From assembly GCA_028023455.1 (NCBI GenBank), contig JAQFVV010012544.1, forward strand, positions 496,001 through 560,000: a stretch of 64,000 nucleotides of DNA, given 5' to 3'. Below, one piece after another: positions 1 to 12,700 of this stretch. The position numbers and the translations under genes are program-made. Numbering within the stretch: position 1 is the stretch's first letter; every line of letters starts with the position of its first letter. The DNA is from Epiperipatus broadwayi (lineage: Eukaryota > Onychophora > Udeonychophora > Euonychophora > Peripatidae). Below the pieces are notes generated by a model. It saw nothing but the letters and a program-made list of their open reading frames with translations, was not told the origin of the DNA and searched no databases.

Positions 1-1042
1 CATTTTTTAGAGTTACTGCTACAGGTAACAAACCAGTATGAGAGTAAAAGCAGTGGACATTAGATATAAATCATTTTACTGATAATTTTCACATACTCTG
101 GATATCTAATTGAAAGCCTATCATGTAAGAGCAACTCAATCTTAAGAATCTTTCACCATCTATGCAACTGTTCTGTAATTACTCAAAATCTTCAATTAAA
201 GTGATGTCAGTTACTATAAATAAATATAAATATATGAAGAAGCATTTTAAAAGCTACTTTACATGGCAGAATAAAAGTCTAAATAAATCAAGCACTAAAA
301 CGTACAAAAATTGTAATGATCCTTGCAATTTCTTTGCATCAAATGCAGTTTTAACAAAATTCCTCAGTCAAATGTTTATTATAAAATACATATTATAAAT
401 TGGATAAAATTATAAGCATGATTCATCAAATCAACATTTTTAAAGCCAAAGAAATGTATTTTACTGTGCAAAATACTTTTTAGAAATGAATTTGACAAAG
501 TATAAGTGGTTTTTGCCTTAAATTTAACGGCATGACATTCTGATTTCTTTCATGAAAGTTACAATTTGAAAATACTTTATTTATACTTTATTATTTATTT
601 TAAAAGTTTTATTTAAAAATGTATTATATTATACTGTACCCATTCAGACTTTTTTTTTTAAAAAAAACTAATTGAAACAAAAGAGTTAGTGAGTCATAGT
701 TTGAAAATGAAATGAGAAAATTTTGCTATTATCACAAAAAAACTGATATACAATGTGATTGATATCTAACATATATCAATTTAATCAAAACTTTATCAAA
801 ATTTATTAAGCTTACTAACAATATTTCCATTTTAAAATTTAAATATTAAAATTAATAAGTTAGCAATACACTCAAAATTAATAAATGTAAAAATGCTTCT
901 TTTTTTTTTTTTTATGGCTTTAACGAAAATTACCAAATTCCCCACTTCCTTTATTTTGTTGTAAAATCTTATATAAATTCAGTTTATTCACTCTCCTTCA
1001 AACACATTTTAGCAAAAAAACCTTTTATTCTACATATATGCA
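1..1042. other. AT-rich non-coding stretch
   Basis: No coding frame, RNA gene or repeat with a recognisable family is visible. The stretch contains homopolymer runs of A and T (for example around 900-914) and scattered short AT repeats. The one moderately long open frame (162-398, plus) is lysine-, asparagine- and serine-rich with no domain and looks like chance in AT-rich DNA. Confidence 0.5.
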
Positions 1043-1760
1043 GACACAATCTTATGCTTTAATTGTCCTACAGTCTTCTTCAGAAATATGATATAATGAA
1101 CAAAATAAAATACCTAACCATAATAATAAAACCATAAAAATGTAAACAATAAAATTAATAAAGTAAACATAATCATAAAATAAACAAAACTAAAAAACAA
1201 TATAAAATATAACAAAACATTATAAAACTGAAATAAATATAATCAAACCCAAATAAAATAATCCAGTTAATATAAAATAAAATATACTATATAAATATAA
1301 ATTATTCATGTGTATTACTGACTGTATATAATAACTTAAATATATTATTCATTTTTATTATTTTTAATAATCTTCTAATTACTTCTAGTCCTTATAAACT
1401 TAAATTTTAGTTTTATTAGCTCTACTTTAATAAAGTACTTAATTTTATTTTCATATAATTCTCAGTTTAACCGTAATTCATTTATTAATATTTTTTATTT
1501 TAAACATATAATATCTATTATTTTTATTCATTCTTCTATTATTAATAATAGTTTATATATATATTTTTTAATATCTAAAAACCATAAAAATTGTAATCTT
1601 TTAACTTACCGACTTTCACTTTAATTTTTTGAAAGTAAAATAAATGTTTTTTTATTATTATTATATATCCTAACTCCCTCTATTACATATTATTTTAGGT
1701 AACTACATCTATAAACACTACAACTCTTTATATATATATATATTACATGTACAGTTTAAC

Positions 1761-1805
<45 letters not shown>

Positions 1806-2251
1806 ATAATAATAATAATAATAATATAATTCTCTCATATAAATTTATATTATACTGTTTCATATGCAAATATGCTGTTTTTCATCAATATGTAATATCA
1901 ATAACTAACTCCTTTTTAAAACTTGTTTTTTATATGACTATAATCATGAAAAAAAAATCCAATGTTTTGACTATTTTATATAGTCTTTTTCAAGGCACAC
2001 TAAAATAAAATAATATATATAACAAATAACACATATTCCATAAAAATAAATAAATAAATAAAAAATTACAAAATATATTCATAACCAAAAATTTACCTTA
2101 TCTCACTCCCCTTTCCTATTACCAACAAACACAACTCAAAGAGAAACTATTTCCTTTTATTAAAAAATAAATAAATCTATATATATATCCTTTAAAACAT
2201 TTAATTAAAAACCTATTATTTTCTTTTCTGTTTATCTATTAACATCCTATT
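1043..2251 (-). repeat. Putative 3' flank of the Penelope-like element
   Basis: This lies immediately 3' (minus strand) of the first PLE reading frame. It is A-rich on the minus-strand complement and ends near a short motif around 1043-1090. It holds a TTA/ATA microsatellite and a hairpin at 1955-2000 that resembles a decayed hammerhead. Assignment to the PLE is an inference from position; no terminal repeat was demonstrated. Confidence 0.3.
1762..1826. repeat. (TTA)n/(ATA)n palindromic microsatellite
   Basis: About twelve TTA units are followed directly by about seven ATA units, so the two halves are complementary and could fold into a hairpin. It is simple-sequence DNA. Confidence 0.9.
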
Positions 2252-3020
2252 TTATTCTGTTTTTATTTCATTAATGTATACACTTTCTTTTATCATCCTT
2301 TCATTATATGACTTAATACATTCCAAAGGCTTTATATCAAAATCCCCATGCTTAAATTTATTCATGTGAATGTAAACAGCGGAATTTTTATCACCTGAAT
2401 GCTGTTATAATCTAGTTTTTAATTTATTCTTACTAGTCCCAACATATGTCATATCTACAATCTTTCTAAAATAATTCAAACATTTTATCAAATAAACTGA
2501 ATTCATAATATCTAACCTATTGTGGTCCCCATTAGTATTAATTAAAAGATTTAAACTTGCTTTCTTTTTATAAACTGGACAAATTGAAACATTATATTTC
2601 CTACTAATCATTTTAACTAATTTCTTAACTGTAATAAATAAATCTTTAGATATATTAAAACCAACATAAATAATCTTTTCTCTATTCCTACTCCTATCTA
2701 ATCCCATTCTATTTCTTATTTTATTTATATTTTTATTAGAAAACAAATGTTTAACTACACCCCTAGGATAATCATTCATAAAACATTCATTCCTAATAAT
2801 ATCAATCTTATTTCCAAACAAATTACTTTTTGAACATAACTTAATTGCCCTAATAATTTTATTATTAACAATATTAATTTTACTATGATTATCAATATCT
2901 GAAAACCAATTATTTGATAATCCAAAAAATGTTTTTTTTTTTTCTAAACACAGATGTTTCTATACTAACACTACCATTCCTATCATTTTTTTTAAAAATT
3001 CTAACATCCATATATTCAAT
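2252..3020 (-). pseudogene. Penelope-like element, RT thumb and GIY-YIG endonuclease (fragment 1)
   Basis: This is the 3' part of a PLE polyprotein, a reverse transcriptase fused to a C-terminal GIY-YIG endonuclease that nicks the target for reverse transcription. On the minus strand the frame starts in the RT thumb (EYMDVRIFKK, then SVFRKKK, then KIIRAIKLCSK). It continues through NECFMNDYPRGVV, a typical PLE 'NGYP' block, and the linker IYVGFNISKDLF. The endonuclease follows: SVYLIKC, TYVGTSKNKLKTRL, then AVYIHMNKFKHGDF and a final Glu-rich helix to the stop at 2252. Two breaks are visible: a one-base frameshift in a run of twelve A at about 2932-2943, and an in-frame TAA just after KTRL near 2402. 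The RT palm with the catalytic Asp pair is missing, so the copy is 5'-truncated and dead. The family call rests on block order and motif match and is confident; the PLE subgroup is not determined. Confidence 0.82.
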
Positions 3021-3120
3021 AACATTAACCTATGTAACCATTGATTTACAACCCATAATTCATTTATAAGTAATTTTTTCTTTATATATTTTCCTCTAGA
3101 TATCTTTTTTAGAACTATAT

Positions 3121-3570
3121 TTATACTAATGTTATTCTAATCCCAGAATCCCTATTAAATTTTTGTTTTATCTTTTTTATTAGTATTGCTTCTTTTGTTT
3201 TTTTCTTTAATATTCTCTATATGTAACATCATTTTTATTGAACTTTGTGTAAATTTGTGTCCTGTTTCCTTCAAATGTATATCAGTGATTTATTATCTGA
3301 CATATTTTCTCCCACACTTGTTATCAATTCCACTATCTAAACATTGTTGCATTTTATCATATATACTCCATTAATTATTTCTTTATTATCTTTATCATAT
3401 CCTATATATTTGTTATCTACAAAATTTAATAGGTTTTCTTTTTTTTTAGTAATTATTTTTGTATTAATTATTCTTTTGCATATTTTATTAATCTTCTTTA
3501 TAATTTTATTAAACTTATTCACTATCATATTATTATTTGTTTTTATTCCTATATAACTATTTTCACTTTT
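3121..3570 (-). pseudogene. Penelope-like element, GIY-YIG endonuclease (fragment 2)
   Basis: This second PLE 3' end, of a different subfamily, lies just upstream (minus-strand sense) of fragment 1. Visible blocks are SYIGIKTNNN, a Lys/Ile-rich linker ending KKKENLLNFVDNKYIGYDK, the GIY-like box NGVYMIKCNN, a shifted frame with LKETGHKFTQ, and the C-terminal EAILIKKIKQKFNRDSG to a stop at 3121. The domain needs at least two frame changes between 3230 and 3330 and has lost the YIG arginine segment, so it is a pseudogene. Only 100 bp separate its stop from the start of fragment 1. The two copies are therefore in tandem in the same orientation, a common arrangement for PLEs. No reverse-transcriptase part is preserved. 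Confidence 0.68.
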
Positions 3571-3799
3571 CCTCTTTCCTTTACTTTTTTTATTTTTTGT
3601 TTATTATATACTCTATTTTTCTAATATTTATTTTAATTATATGTATAAGGAAATTACTCTTTTTTAACTTGTTGATTACTACATCTTTTTGTTTAATATA
3701 GTCTTTTTTGTGAATAATACATTGCAGCCCTATATATTCTTGAATATATACAACTAATTTTGTATTTCTTATCAATGTTGGAGAACCAATTTATGTTAC

Positions 3800-6285
3800 T
3801 GCCACTATTGTTCTTCTTATAAATATTTGTTTGAGTATACCATGTATTATCTCAATCAATCATAATGTGAAATTTCCAGTGATTTGTTGGGTTTTAGAAA
3901 TAATGATTGCTGATTACTCACTTATGTTGTCTTTTATCATCTAAAATTAAATATTTTAAATAAAAATCTAAAACTAGTGAGATTATTAGTCAATATAGTG
4001 TAAAAAGTAATCATAAAATTCATACATACTTATGAAAAATAGTTGTGTTTTGCCAGTGTTACTGAATGTCATTGATATGCAGTCAATGTTATTCACTTGT
4101 CTTGAATAGCAATCAAACACTATTCACTTTCTCTTGATTATTTTTTTTGTAAAATTTTTAAAAAATTCAAATCAATGTTTATATTTAGATAAATTAATGG
4201 AAAATTTAATTATGAATGTAAAAAATTATGAGAAATATATTTATTTAGGTTCAAAATCTATTACAAAAGCATAAAAGATTTTGGTTTGATTTCTGACTTT
4301 GATAGTTAGAAATGCCTGGTGAACAATGCCCTAAATTGGCAATAAATGCTTTTAGCACCTTATAAGGTAAAAGGGGATGGATTATATGACAATAGACTAC
4401 AATTAAAAATTGATTTTTTGTGAAAAACACTGTCAAATGCATGGGTTTTTAATTAAAAATTTAAATACCAATAAAACTAAGAATTTATGATAAAATAAGC
4501 ATAAAATAATGAATATGTGACCAAAAATGGCTGAGAGATGGTACAAAATGTATATGTTAGATTTAGATTTTGTAATAATCACACAACTAAACTGACTTAA
4601 TAAAGGTGTCCTATAATTAAATTATATATTTTTTATTTTTTAATGAAATCGCATTTTAAGATTTATCTACATTTTAGAGCTTTTGTCTATTAGTGAGTAT
4701 GCAATTTTTGCATATTTCTATAACAATGACTATAAGGTACATTGTAAAATGTATGTGTATACTATGTAAATTTAGGCTATATATTATTTATATCTGATCT
4801 ATGATGCATTTTCTGATTTTATCAATATTGATGCACAACCTTGACAACTAAAAGCAATAGAAGCAGTTTTATGGGTTTTTTGGAGGGGGCAGCTAGCCAG
4901 TATCCATAAAATTTTAATTTCTTGGAAAGTTTTTTTAATAATCTGTCTTCATTTTTCTTACAGAATCACAAAGAGTTTTTATAAATTTATCAGAAATTTT
5001 TGGATTTTTATTTGAAATATATGAATATAAAAAGTAGTGTCAGGTTTCTAACCAGCAATTAAATGTCAATTATACCCTCTACAGAGCAAACTTTTCTTCA
5101 ACATAGGAAACAATTAAATTGCTTCAATATATAATATTTAGGATATATGAAAATATCAAATAGTGACTCTTTACTAATTAATTATTTAGCTCAATGCTGA
5201 CATAATTATACTTTGGAGACATCACTTTCGAATAAGGCCTATCTTTTTAAAACTTCTTTCATGTACATTGATTATTGTTAGAATCCATTGTAAATGTAGT
5301 GTGAATAATTTCATGTAAAATTATCTTGTAAAGCAAACAACTTTTACTGAAAATAGTTAATAACAATATTGTATTCACAATTCAGAATGATAATCTTTAT
5401 ACTTGCAATGTTTACAAACTTCCCAATAACAGGTGGTCATATTTTTTTCCTGCTAGATCTTCCTATACTTTCATCTATTTATATGAGATTTAATTTCTCA
5501 TACTAGTTTTTGAGAGTAGTAGAAAATAATAAAGTAGATTGTCAATGTATTTAAATAGCATGCACTTACTTTATTTTACCAAGGGAAAAGAGAAATTGTA
5601 TTCTTGTACATGGGGAACTAAAATAACTCATGGATTTTGATTTGTTTTGATAAAAAATTATTTAGTATTACCTGCTAATTATTTATATTGGAACATTTTC
5701 TTTATAGTCAACATGAACCAAACCTATTAACTCTTGGAATACACATACCTATATGTGAAAGTTATTTTTGTTCCAAACTAAAATTTAAAGAAAACTAACT
5801 GGTGTCAATATATTATATATCTTGAATAAAAATATTAATAGAATCTCTTGTATTCTTTTTTGTTGTGATATGTTTAACAAACTCATAACAGCTTCCAGGA
5901 ACCTGATCTTCAACGATATTATAAGCAGTTCATTCCAACTTAAAAAAACAAGCAGTGCTCTTCAAATTCAATTTTGGTTATCAAAAATATAAAAATTTCT
6001 AAAACATTTACAGAAAAATTGGATTTTCCCAGAGAGGAATAATGGAAATAGACAATCATAAAATATTTTTTTTATAAAATCTAGTTATAGAGCATGGGCG
6101 CATTTATGAAACCTCAGTGGATGTAAAAGTCTTTCTAAAAGATTTATTATTGTTATGGCTGATCAGTTTGCTAATGATACATACTAGACATCTAAAGCCA
6201 AAATTTATAGAATGAGGAAAAAGCATTACTAGAGCAGAATTTTAACCACTTTTTTCACAATGTTCCTATAATAGCTGTTTGATAA
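3800..6285. other. AT-rich non-coding stretch
   Basis: I see no gene, tRNA or family-level repeat here. A short minus-strand open frame at 4251-4442 has no recognisable domain. Confidence 0.45.
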
Positions 6286-6289
6286 CTAC

Positions 6290-6725
6290 CTGAAGATGTT
6301 AAAATTTGCCCTTAATTGTCTGAAATCAGAAAAGTTCTAAGAGCAGATAACATACTTCCATTTTTTTAAAAAAAATTAGAATCTAAAACCAAAGTATTAT
6401 TGGAAAAATTATTTAGTAACATCATTCATACAGAATCTAATCTAAAATTTGGCATAGATGCAAAACTAAAGAGAAGTCATAAATCAGAAAAAGCCTAGCA
6501 ATATTAAAAAAACAGCTACTATAATTATTTACTACTAGATGAGAGTCTTCTATCTAGAGAGCAGACTGGACTTAGGGCAGAAAAAAATTGCTATGAACAA
6601 GTGTTATCTTTTAACAATTCATTTAAAAAGGGCTTTTAAAATAAATAAAAAGCTTATGCAAATTTTACTGGTTTAATCTGAGATAATGATTCTGATTGGA
6701 GAAATAGTCTTTTTGAAAAAAAAAG
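6290..6725 (+). pseudogene. Ancient LINE reverse-transcriptase relic
   Basis: One plus-strand frame, broken by several stops, still reads like the N-terminal RT region of a non-LTR retrotransposon. It shows SEIRKVLRADNILP (matching the 'KNGKAPGADNIPAE' block), then KVLLEKLFSNIIHTES. Next come GIDAKLKRSHKSEKA (the 'GIIVKLPKKGD' block), LSREQTGLRAEKNCYEQVLSF (the 'LREEQAGFRxGRSCIDQI' block) and KAYANFTGLI (the 'YVNFIDFEKAFDS' block with the catalytic Asp lost). The blocks appear in the right order and spacing over about 430 bp. The upstream endonuclease and the YADD part are not recognisable. It looks like an RTE- or CR1-like lineage, but the clade is a guess. The copy is very old and inactive. 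Confidence 0.6.
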
Positions 6726-6729
6726 TGTG

Positions 6730-9700
6730 TAAAATTCCAGTGGCACTAATCGCTAATTATACTATTTTTTTTTTTTTTAGAGTAGGCTTTTATTGAATTC
6801 AGTTCTGTCAACTATTTTGTTTATTCTTCATCACTGATTTTAACAAAGAATAATGCAGGAAATTTATTTATGGCCATGATTTTGCTTTAATTTCTCTGAT
6901 TATACTTATTTTATATTCCAATTATTTTATTCGAATTCATATGTTTTGATATGCCATAATTTTAAAGCAGCGAATAATTAATATAATAAATTTTTGGGAA
7001 AAACAATTAGTAGTTCTCCTGATGCTTTGAAATTATTCTCAGAAATAACAACAGATCACTGTCTGCTCATTGTTATCTATATTTAATTACTTATTATGTA
7101 TTAGTCTGTATTTAAGGTTTGTTAATTATTATTATATTTGTTAGTTAGATAACACACAAACACATTTTCAAATAATCTTTTATTTTTTGAATATTGATGA
7201 CCACCATTTTTTGTTTTAATTCTTCTTGCGGGAGGGTATATCTCTTAGTTAGACACTAATTTTTGTCTTTGCATTTTACCTATTTTTGATCGAATTCTTG
7301 ATGCATAGCATTTTCTTGTTTTTTTTTAAATTTGTATTTTGGGCTGCTTTGGAATCTGATTGCAGATGCATATTTGCAAATATTGAAAGCTAAATATTGA
7401 TGAAACTCTAGTTTTGTAATTCCACTAAGCCCCATCTGCCATTTTTTGACATTTACCATTAAACTTTTTCTGTTTTTGTAATTAAAATTTCATAGCGTTT
7501 TCTTGGGTTTTTTTTTTTAATTTGTATTTTCAAAGGATTTATTCGATTTACTTTGCCTTAGGCATTTTGTATTTTACTTGTTTTGGAGGGGTTATTTTAT
7601 GTATTTTTATCGATTTTGTGTGTGCATATGTACTGTTTTAAAATTTACGTATTATTTCACTTGATTTTTTACTGTGAACTGATTGTTTTTACTTGGTTTT
7701 TTATTTACTTTTGATGTTTTGCCTTTGGTATTTTAATTTTAATTTTCCATTGGTTTAAGCCATTTTTGAATAGAAATGTATCACTTGCAGGCTTCTTGGT
7801 GGTTCTGCAGCATCGCCTAGGGGCCACAGTATGCCACACCCAACAGTACCTTTTCTTAATAGCAAATTCAATATATTATCATTTAAACTGGTTATACATT
7901 TTATATAATAATTGATTAATTCATTTAGTATTGCTAAATGTTTAATAATTAGAAGATCACCACAATTATTTTAACATTTATATACAATAGATATTTTTGG
8001 ATAAAGTATATATATATATATCTGAGCTAGTTTGATAGTTTGAAAAGTATAAGTGTATTGGTAAATAAAGATGATTATAATTGGATACTTATGTATTCTT
8101 ATTTATTGGATGTGTGTTATAGTGACTTAATATTTAATTAGAAAAATGGAAATCTTATAATATTACAAATTTGATAATTTCATCCATTGAAATTGGCATT
8201 TGAATTACATTAAATTAGTCTTGATTTAAAGTTCATTGATGCAGACTATATGCTTAATTTAAATATTAGATTTTCAATATTACCATTTAATTATAATAAA
8301 GTATTAATAACATTATACATATTATGGTAATTATAATTTAGAGTTTAATAACTTGGCTTTATTAATTTAAAGGCTGATTTATTGTTATTTGCTAATTGTA
8401 TTTTTGTATGTGTCAAATAAAAATCTTTCATTTATTTCATATTGTTATAATTCAATATTATAAATTGTTGTGTCATTTCATGTATTGACTTTCATTTTAT
8501 ATTATAAGTTGGTATCAGTGGTGAAGTATACTAAATGAATTGATCCTATGTATTATATTTTATTATAGTTTTCTATTATAGACATTTTATTTTATTACAA
8601 TTTGATGTCATAAATTTATAAGTTTTTTAAAGATAATTATATATTGTAACCATATGGTTGGGCTCGATGTTTGACAAGCCTTATTTAAATGCTTAAGTGT
8701 GAAAATTTTTAAATTTTAATTAATAACAATTGCAAAATATTAAAATCAGTGAATTACATCACTGGTATGTTATAGTGGTTGCTAGATTGTATTTTTTAAA
8801 ATTAAGTAAATTATATCATTAAATCTTCTGAAGGTGATAAAAACTCAGACTATTCAAGATATGCTAAAAAATCCCTTTTGGAGGGTGTATATGAGATTTC
8901 ATATGCAGTTGTAGGGAAACTTTCAATAATATTAAAATGATAATTTAATAGTATTATTATTAATTTGGGAGTATAAATATGTTTTGGTACTTAGTTACCA
9001 TTAAATAATAAGTAGAAAGATTTAAAGTTATAACTCTTCTAAATCAATATTTATTGTCAATTCCTAAATATATTTTTATAGTGATTTAAAATACTACTGA
9101 ACAGTTTGATTAATTGTCACCAATGAATATAGGGGGAGAAGTGTTAATTATATGCACTCTATGATGTTATTGGTCTATTTTTAATTGTACCACAATTTAA
9201 TGCAATAAAATGTAGTAATAACTTAACAGAATTTGTACGGGAGGACTACCAAAAAAAAAAAATCAGAGGAAAGACTTCAACATCTAAAACCTACAAAATT
9301 AAAAAAAAGAAAGAAAGAACTAAAAAAGTTATAACACTGGGATTGAATTGAACAAGATTAAAAGATATTGTATTTTTAAAACCATGGAATAAGAAAGTTT
9401 AACTCCTTGTATACATTCTCTCTACTTTTCCACTGATTCAAAATTGCTGGAGTTCATACTGGAAGGAAGAAAATGAGAACCATATTGGAAACTAATTGTC
9501 TGACAAAATGTGACTTCAAACTCAGTACTAAACAAATAATTGTAAGCATGAACTTTTATTTCACCTATTTTAGTCAGTTTATATATTTAAAAGTTATGTG
9601 TGATTTATTTAGAGTGGCAAGAAAAAAAATGTGATTGGCATGCTTTTCATAAATAAAGAAGAAATATACGTTTTTCTTGTAAATTATATAATATTAATAA

Positions 9701-12700
9701 AAATCTGATTAAAAAAATAATTTGAATTAAATCTTTAAGATTTAAATCAAACAAAGTAAAAGTCACTTCAAATGGTATAATGTTTAATCCAAATATAAAA
9801 TAAGAAACTTATTTAGTATATATATTTTTAAAGAAAAAAAATCATCTGATAAACTTTTTTTAGCGCCAACTTTAGTCGTCATTAGATGAAAATTGGAATA
9901 TGTTTACAGTACTAATAAATGCAAAAAGATAATGTTTAACTCATAGTTATCAAATATATTTTATGGAAATCCTCATAAAAGAAAACAATAATCAATTATT
10001 ACATTATGAAAGAAAATACTTAATACTATTGATCTAGAACATAAATGAACAAATATCTGCTTTTTAATAACTGTTGGAATGTTGTAATTGATAATAATTT
10101 TAAATGTAAACAAGAACATTTTGAAATGATTCAAAATACTAGAATCATTTTTTTGTATTTTTGATTGTTTTATTAAATTACCACAGATGAAAAAGAAGAA
10201 AAAAATCAACAAAATAATCTTGAGAAAGTTTTTTTTTGTTGTTAACTTGAAGCTACTGCTTAAGTTGAAAACAAAAATTATCTGCAGAAAAGATTAAGAA
10301 GTACTATACTACAAAATTTTGAGGATTTTACTATGTTTTTCAGTACCAAGATCAAATATTAATATAATATATAAACAAGATATATAGATGTGTTACTCAT
10401 AAAATGTTTTGCTCTTGATGTCATTTTCCCTCATCAGTCAGCTCATGATAAAGGAACAAACTATGAATTAAGGGAAAAAGTAAAATGTGATAAATGTTTT
10501 TTATTACTCATGTTTATTATTATGGTATATTGTTTTTAATATGTTTTCAAAGTATATATATATTATATTGTAGTATGAATATATAATTGTGTTAAAGACA
10601 GATTAATGTAAAGGTATATACATTTATTACTTTTTTTGTTAAATTGCCAGTTGGTTTAAAATCTACTATTCTATCTAGTTTGTTTACATATAGAGAGAGA
10701 TACTCATCTCTTACATTAATGAAAATAGCTTCTGATATTCTATTGATAGGTAAACAGACAGAATAATTTGTCAAAGGTATGGTATAATGACACAATCATC
10801 TTATTATATGGAGAGTTTTATATAAGCATTTTACATTTATTAAAATTTTGCCTATGAATTGGCATACCCACTTTAGCTATAGAATGTATGCTGTTCTTGA
10901 TTGTCTACATGTGTGTTTCTTGTTATAGCAAAAACATTATTATTTTAAAAATAATTAATGGTCATGTGACTTACAATAATGGTTTGTTGAATACACTATT
11001 AGTTTATGCATTGCAAAATGGGATATTTATATTTTAACTTTTATTTGTAGAATTTTTTTATCTTGATATTGTAGTGATAAGGATTTGTTACAGATTTCAT
11101 CTGATAAGTATATGCAACATATAATGGCATCAAATATTGTATCATTGATATCGTGCATGGGTAGTTGGATCACTCTCCCATTGTTTATTCCTTGACAGGA
11201 TTATATTGCCGAAGCTGATAAATAGTTAATGCTTAGTTAGCACAGTTAATCCATAGAAATGATTATATTCATGGCATGTATTTTGTTTCCCTGTGATGAG
11301 ACAATGTCCACACATTTTGTACCTAGGAAAAAGTTATTAGAATCGGCCATATTATTGTACAACTATATAATGTTGTTTTTAGAGCCTCTCTTTATTGTCT
11401 GATCCCTCATGATGTTATGTAGATATTTTCTACCATGTACGGTGAAGTTCTTAGTATTTTATAATTATATAGCAATGATAGGATAAAGTTAGATTCAGTG
11501 ACACTTGTTCATCTATAGTGTTTGCCTAATTGTGAATAGTGTATGTATGATGCTGTAGTACTTCCATCAGTTTACAAGCAAACAAACCAAAACTTTCTAG
11601 TAATTATAAAACTTCTGTATGTCATAATAAGAGATGCACATGTACAATGTCATTTGGTAAGATAGGTTAATAGAATGATTATGTTGTGGATATAGGCAAG
11701 ATTTGGTGTCATGTATTCATTTGACTTCTGATGTTTGTATCCACATTATAGAATAATAAATTTCTTCATATCGAATAATAATAATTATTATTTGTGCTGC
11801 ATATAATAATTGCCCTAATCATATTCTGATATAGCTATAGTATAACATGCTGCTTTATAATATTAAGTTTTAAATTTTAAAATTTTCACTTATCCTAAAT
11901 ATTTGAATACACTGTTATTTGGTAACTCGAATGTTTTTCAGTTAAGCAGACTTTAACATTCCTGTTCTAGAATATAAAATAAGAGAAACATAGTTAATAA
12001 TAATAATGATAATAAAGGTATCACTTTACTATACTATTTTATATATTATGCATGTATTTAATGGGAGATACCTTCTTTTATATAATGTCTCTGTCTTGTT
12101 TCATATAATGTTTCTGAAAGATAGATATTCAATTATTTCTGATGTTTAAAGAAAATTTGTAAATAATGTAAATAAAGCTTATTGTTTTAAAAATTTATTT
12201 AGTTGACTGTGGTCTTATTGCTAATCATCATCCACATTATTATTCTTGTTATTTTGAAGTCATCATCAATAAATATAGTATACTTAACTATACATTAGTA
12301 TATCATAATAATTTTGTTAAGCGCTTATATTTTAAAAGCACATTTAAAGCATCATCACTTAGTGATCAAAAGATGGTTAACTTGAAGTATGTATGTTATT
12401 TAAATAGTTTATTAAAAGATAAAACACTTAATTTTGATTTCACCTGTTTATTTGAACTATCAGATATATCATTCATCGATCTAGATCACATTGTCCATAA
12501 TTATTTAATAAAAGAAAGTTGGTAAGTTATTGTGTTTAGTTACTAAAAGTTTATTTGTATTTCTTGAAGCTTAAAGTTTATAATATTTATGAAGTTTATA
12601 AAGTTTATCTAGAATTGCTAAATATTGTTTGTTAATTCTATTTGGTATTATGAGCTGTTTTGTTTGCTATATTTGGGTAGTGGTAAAATCCCTCTCACTG

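Noticed and set aside
1043-1090. Minus-strand CTGAAGAAGACTG in the PLE 3' flank as another hammerhead
   Set aside because: No GAAA or GTC follows at the required distance and stem I is absent.
3186-3775. Hydrophobic plus-strand open frames and a third minus-strand frame
   Set aside because: The plus-strand ones are antisense to the PLE endonuclease fragment; the frame at 3590-3775 shows no PLE block and is Lys/Ile-rich by composition.
6762-6785. Polypyrimidine tract followed by AG as a splice acceptor
   Set aside because: No coding exon follows; T runs before AG are common here.
10592-10795. 67-codon minus-strand frame with protein-like composition
   Set aside because: No recognisable family, no promoter or splice context, and flanks are plain AT-rich DNA.
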